From: UBA4312 sp002394635
Lineage (GTDB): Bacteria > Bacillota_I > Bacilli_A > Erysipelotrichales > Erysipelotrichaceae
Direction: 5' to 3'
Assembly (NCBI GenBank): GCA_946539765.1
Contig: CAMNHO010000024.1
Location: 1-23,948 of the forward strand
DNA length: 23,948 nucleotides
The notes under the pieces were generated by a model. It saw nothing but the letters and a program-made list of their open reading frames with translations, had not been told where the DNA came from and made no database searches. The number at the start of each line of letters is the position of its first letter. The stretch's first letter is position 1. The position numbers and the translations under genes were made by a program. Below, one piece after another: positions 22,289-23,948 of the stretch.

Positions 22289-22325
22289 AAAAAAACGTCC
22301 TCAATAGAAAACTCTATCAAGGACG
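22289..22325 (-). terminator. T-box terminator of the trp leader
   Basis: Minus-strand CGTCCTTGATAGA pairs with TCTATTGAGGACG (13 bp, two G-U) around GTTT, followed by seven T. It lies just ahead of the trpE ribosome binding site and is the alternative to the T-box antiterminator. Confidence 0.93.
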
Positions 22326-22552
22326 AGTACATCTTCTTTACCCGCGGTGCCACCTTGTTTCATGGGGGTCCATGCGCTTAGGGAATACTATCATATTCCT
22401 GATTTCTTACGCGAATCTTACGTCACATCATACTCGGTTTCCCTTTCCTATGCGCCCTCCACGGTCCATTTGCAGAACTGTTATCATCCGGCTTCCACCC
22501 TTCCGGACTCTCTACAGACACATTTTTCTGTTTGATCTCCGTGTCATCGGTT
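22326..22552 (-). promoter_or_regulatory. tRNA-Trp-sensing T-box leader
   Basis: The minus strand shows the T-box core AAGGTGGCACCGCGG (22342-22356) followed by a terminator. Upstream, AGAGAGTCCGG and GGTGGAAGCCGG fit the Stem I distal elements, and CAAATGGACC places TGG (22466-22468) as the specifier, matching tryptophan. The T-box bulge TGGC would pair with GCCA at the acceptor end, which agrees with the G discriminator base usual for bacterial tRNA-Trp. Uncharged tRNA-Trp should stabilise the antiterminator and turn on trpEGDCFBA. The specifier is assigned by eye; a second TGG lies seven bases downstream. Confidence 0.94.
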
Positions 22553-22558
22553 TAGTAA

Positions 22559-22586
22559 AGAATATCATATTTTCATTAATTTTCAA
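22559..22586 (-). promoter_or_regulatory. trp operon promoter
   Basis: Minus strand TTGAAA (22581-22586), 16 bases, TATTCT (22559-22564) with an extended -10 TG one base upstream. It places the transcript start near 22552, the 5' end of the T-box leader. Confidence 0.6.
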
Positions 22587-22623
22587 GTGTTTCTGAAATT
22601 TTTCGAAAACCTTGAAAATTAAT
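22575..22623. repeat. 13-base perfect inverted repeat over the trp promoter
   Basis: ATTAATTTTCAAG (22575-22587) and its exact reverse complement CTTGAAAATTAAT (22611-22623) flank a 23-base centre that contains the self-complementary TTTCGAAA. The left arm includes the trp -35 hexamer and the right arm includes the stop codon of the PHP gene. No T-tract follows on the minus strand. Confidence 0.7.
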
Positions 22624-23440
22624 ATTGAAATAAAGAAATAGGTACACTTTTAAAGCCATTTTTGGTTAAAGTAACCATTTCCTTATATCCACAGGATTGA
22701 ATCAGTTTCAAAGCTTCTTCAAATCCACAAGATAAATAATCACTGTTATGACAATCACTGTTCAGGCAGATCTGGATGCCCTTCTGGTACATATATTCCA
22801 GTAAATGTTTTTCCGGATATGGTGTTTTCCGATATCCTCTGGCTATAGCTCCAGTATTGACCTCAAAGATCTTATTCGACAAAGCGTCGATCGTATCACA
22901 AGCCAGATTTATATATTTCGGGTCATCAAAAGCAAAGAAAGACTGATCTTCATTGTATTTCATCAACAGATCCAGATGAGCAATAATATCAACTTCCTTC
23001 CAGTCAGCCATGTCCCGCATGCCCGTATAATAGTCTTTGGCCAATGCCATAAAATCATTATGATACCAATCCTGCAGGATCATCGTAAACACTTCGGGGG
23101 AACTGTCGATGCCCAGGCTGGTTCCGTCATGTTCCAGATAGTGCTTCGACCCCAGCATATAGTCGTATTGATCCGGGTGCCAGTCACGATAACGCATATC
23201 CTGCTCCAATCCTAGAAAGATGGTAATCTGCTCTTTGTATTTTTCAGCCAAAGCCCGTACTTCGGCAATGTATTGATCCGTACTGTCCGGATTCATACAA
23301 CAGTCATCGCCTGGGATATACGCATGTTCGCTGAACCCCAGTACGGTAAACTTCTGTTCAATGGCCGCCAAGACCATTTCCTCCAATGTATCTCTTCCAT
23401 CAGCATAGGTACTATGTGTGTGTATATTCTGTTTGATCAT
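22619..23440 (-). CDS. PHP-family phosphatase, histidinol-phosphatase (HisK)-like
   Basis: A 273-residue metal-dependent hydrolase of the PHP superfamily. It opens MIKQNIHTHSTYADGRDTL, with the first metal ligands His7 and His9 (HTHSTYADG), then LGFSEHAYI, FLGLEQDM, YMLGSKHYL, DIIAHLDLLMKY, EVNTGAI and LNSDCHNSDYL, which supply the remaining His, Glu and Asp ligands. Length and pattern fit HisK-type histidinol phosphatases, though no other his gene is in the window and another phosphoester is possible. ATG 23440 with AAAGGA upstream is the start; longer frames overlap the phosphatase gene before it and lack family similarity. It overlaps that gene by 29 bases. Confidence 0.87.
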   Translation of the reverse strand: MIKQNIHTHSTYADGRDTLEEMVLAAIEQKFTVLGFSEHAYIPGDDCCMNPDSTDQYIAEVRALAEKYKEQITIFLGLEQDMRYRDWHPDQYDYMLGSKHYLEHDGTSLGIDSSPEVFTMILQDWYHNDFMALAKDYYTGMRDMADWKEVDIIAHLDLLMKYNEDQSFFAFDDPKYINLACDTIDALSNKIFEVNTGAIARGYRKTPYPEKHLLEYMYQKGIQICLNSDCHNSDYLSCGFEEALKLIQSCGYKEMVTLTKNGFKSVPISLFQY

Positions 23441-23873
23441 GTAAAATCCTTTCCAGCCAAATGGCACATCCTTCATAAACATCATTAAATGCCGTTTCAA
23501 AATCATCGGTATACCACGGATCGGAAACCGCCCTGTGATCGAGCAGCATGTGGATCTTTTCCTTTGCATCGGGAAACCATCTCTGTAAATCACGTATATT
23601 GGCATGATCCATCCCAAAGATATAATCCCACCGCTTATCTTCACCACGTACGATCTGGCGGGCTCTTCTTTTTGAAAACGGAATCTGTTTATCTCGTAAT
23701 ATCCGTTTGGTCGGAGGATACAGATCTCTTCCCAGCTCTTCGGTACTGGTGGCTGCCGATTCAATATAAAAAGAATCCTCCAGTCCTCTTTGAGTGACCA
23801 TATCCTTCATAATAAATTCTGCCATGGGACTACGGCATATATTGCCATGGCAAACAAATAGTATCCGTAACAT
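23412..23873 (-). CDS. Low-molecular-weight protein tyrosine phosphatase
   Basis: A 153-residue phosphatase whose N-terminus MLRILFVCHGNICRSP holds the C-x5-R-S phosphate loop (Cys8 nucleophile, Arg14), with the general acid in the C-terminal DPWY loop (SDPWYTDDFE). Length is normal for the family. ATG 23873 is preceded by AGGAG ten bases away; the upstream in-frame starts to 23933 add unrelated residues. Enzymes of this family dephosphorylate phosphotyrosine, protein arginine phosphate in some Bacillota, or small phosphoesters; which applies is not visible. It is coupled to the downstream PHP phosphatase gene by a 29-base overlap. Confidence 0.93.
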   Translation of the reverse strand: MLRILFVCHGNICRSPMAEFIMKDMVTQRGLEDSFYIESAATSTEELGRDLYPPTKRILRDKQIPFSKRRARQIVRGEDKRWDYIFGMDHANIRDLQRWFPDAKEKIHMLLDHRAVSDPWYTDDFETAFNDVYEGCAIWLERILHDQTEYTHT

Positions 23874-23948
23874 AAAATCAAATCTCCTCATATATGAGCA
23901 TTTTTCCTTGAAATACCTATGTTTCCACGACAATATCTTACTGCCTCT

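Noticed and set aside
22619..23440. CpsB/YwqE-type PHP tyrosine phosphatase for capsule regulation, suggested by the adjacent LMW phosphatase
   Set aside because: The N-terminus NIHTHSTYADGRDTL fits HisK-like histidinol phosphatases better than the DIHSHI-type start of CpsB, and no capsule genes are adjacent.
1..23948. CRISPR arrays, tRNA or rRNA genes, insertion sequences, phage or plasmid genes
   Set aside because: No spaced direct repeats, cloverleaf-like sequence, transposase motifs or terminal inverted repeats with target duplications were seen by eye.

Overview
The window looks like chromosomal DNA of a low-to-moderate G+C Gram-positive bacterium (Bacillota). The evidence is a tryptophan T-box leader, a TPP riboswitch with its own transcription terminator, strong AAGGAGG-type ribosome binding sites, a secA-prfB pair with the RF2 programmed frameshift, and an XRE-DUF3169 pair. 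An Erysipelotrichia-like host is my guess from the gene mix and from a SecA without the C-terminal zinc tail; no marker here proves it. I found no rRNA, tRNA, CRISPR array, insertion sequence or phage gene.

Layout. (1) 1-851, minus: the N-terminal 60% or so of a sodium:amino-acid (AGCS) symporter, cut by the window edge. (2) 938-4040, minus: a TPP-riboswitch-controlled thiamine salvage operon thiM-thiE-HAD phosphatase-thiD. It recycles thiazole and HMP into thiamine monophosphate; a HAD phosphatase of unknown substrate sits inside it. (3) 4213-5243, minus: a YczE-like membrane protein translationally coupled to a DUF2185 protein. (4) 5284-6195: CorA-type magnesium channel. (5) 6367-9852: secA-prfB, with prfB read through a +1 frameshift. 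(6) 9940-10683: TSUP (TauE/SafE) permease. (7) 10823-11833: mutY, divergent from (8) a plus-strand block 11891-15330: Cof-type HAD phosphatase, nitrilase-family amidase, an XRE repressor with a two-operator promoter, a DUF3169 membrane protein, and a second Cof-type HAD paralog. (9) 15340-15841, minus: a poorly defined and perhaps decayed hypothetical gene. (10) 15874-22586, minus: a complete trpEGDCFBA operon, every junction overlapping, behind a Trp T-box. (11) 22619-23873, minus: a low-molecular-weight tyrosine phosphatase overlapping a PHP-family histidinol-phosphatase-like gene.

Most of the window is ordinary housekeeping and biosynthesis. The most unusual signal is in how some genes start. 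Four genes (YczE-like, TSUP, mutY, first Cof HAD) have no Shine-Dalgarno sequence and carry a good -10 hexamer only 6-9 bases before the ATG, so their mRNAs are probably leaderless, while their neighbours have textbook ribosome binding sites. Other points worth a second look are the regularly spaced paired operators before the XRE-DUF3169 pair, the orphan phosphatase in the thi operon, the inverted repeat overlapping the trp promoter, the Glu in place of the usual catalytic Asp in TrpA, and the broken-looking ORF after trpA.
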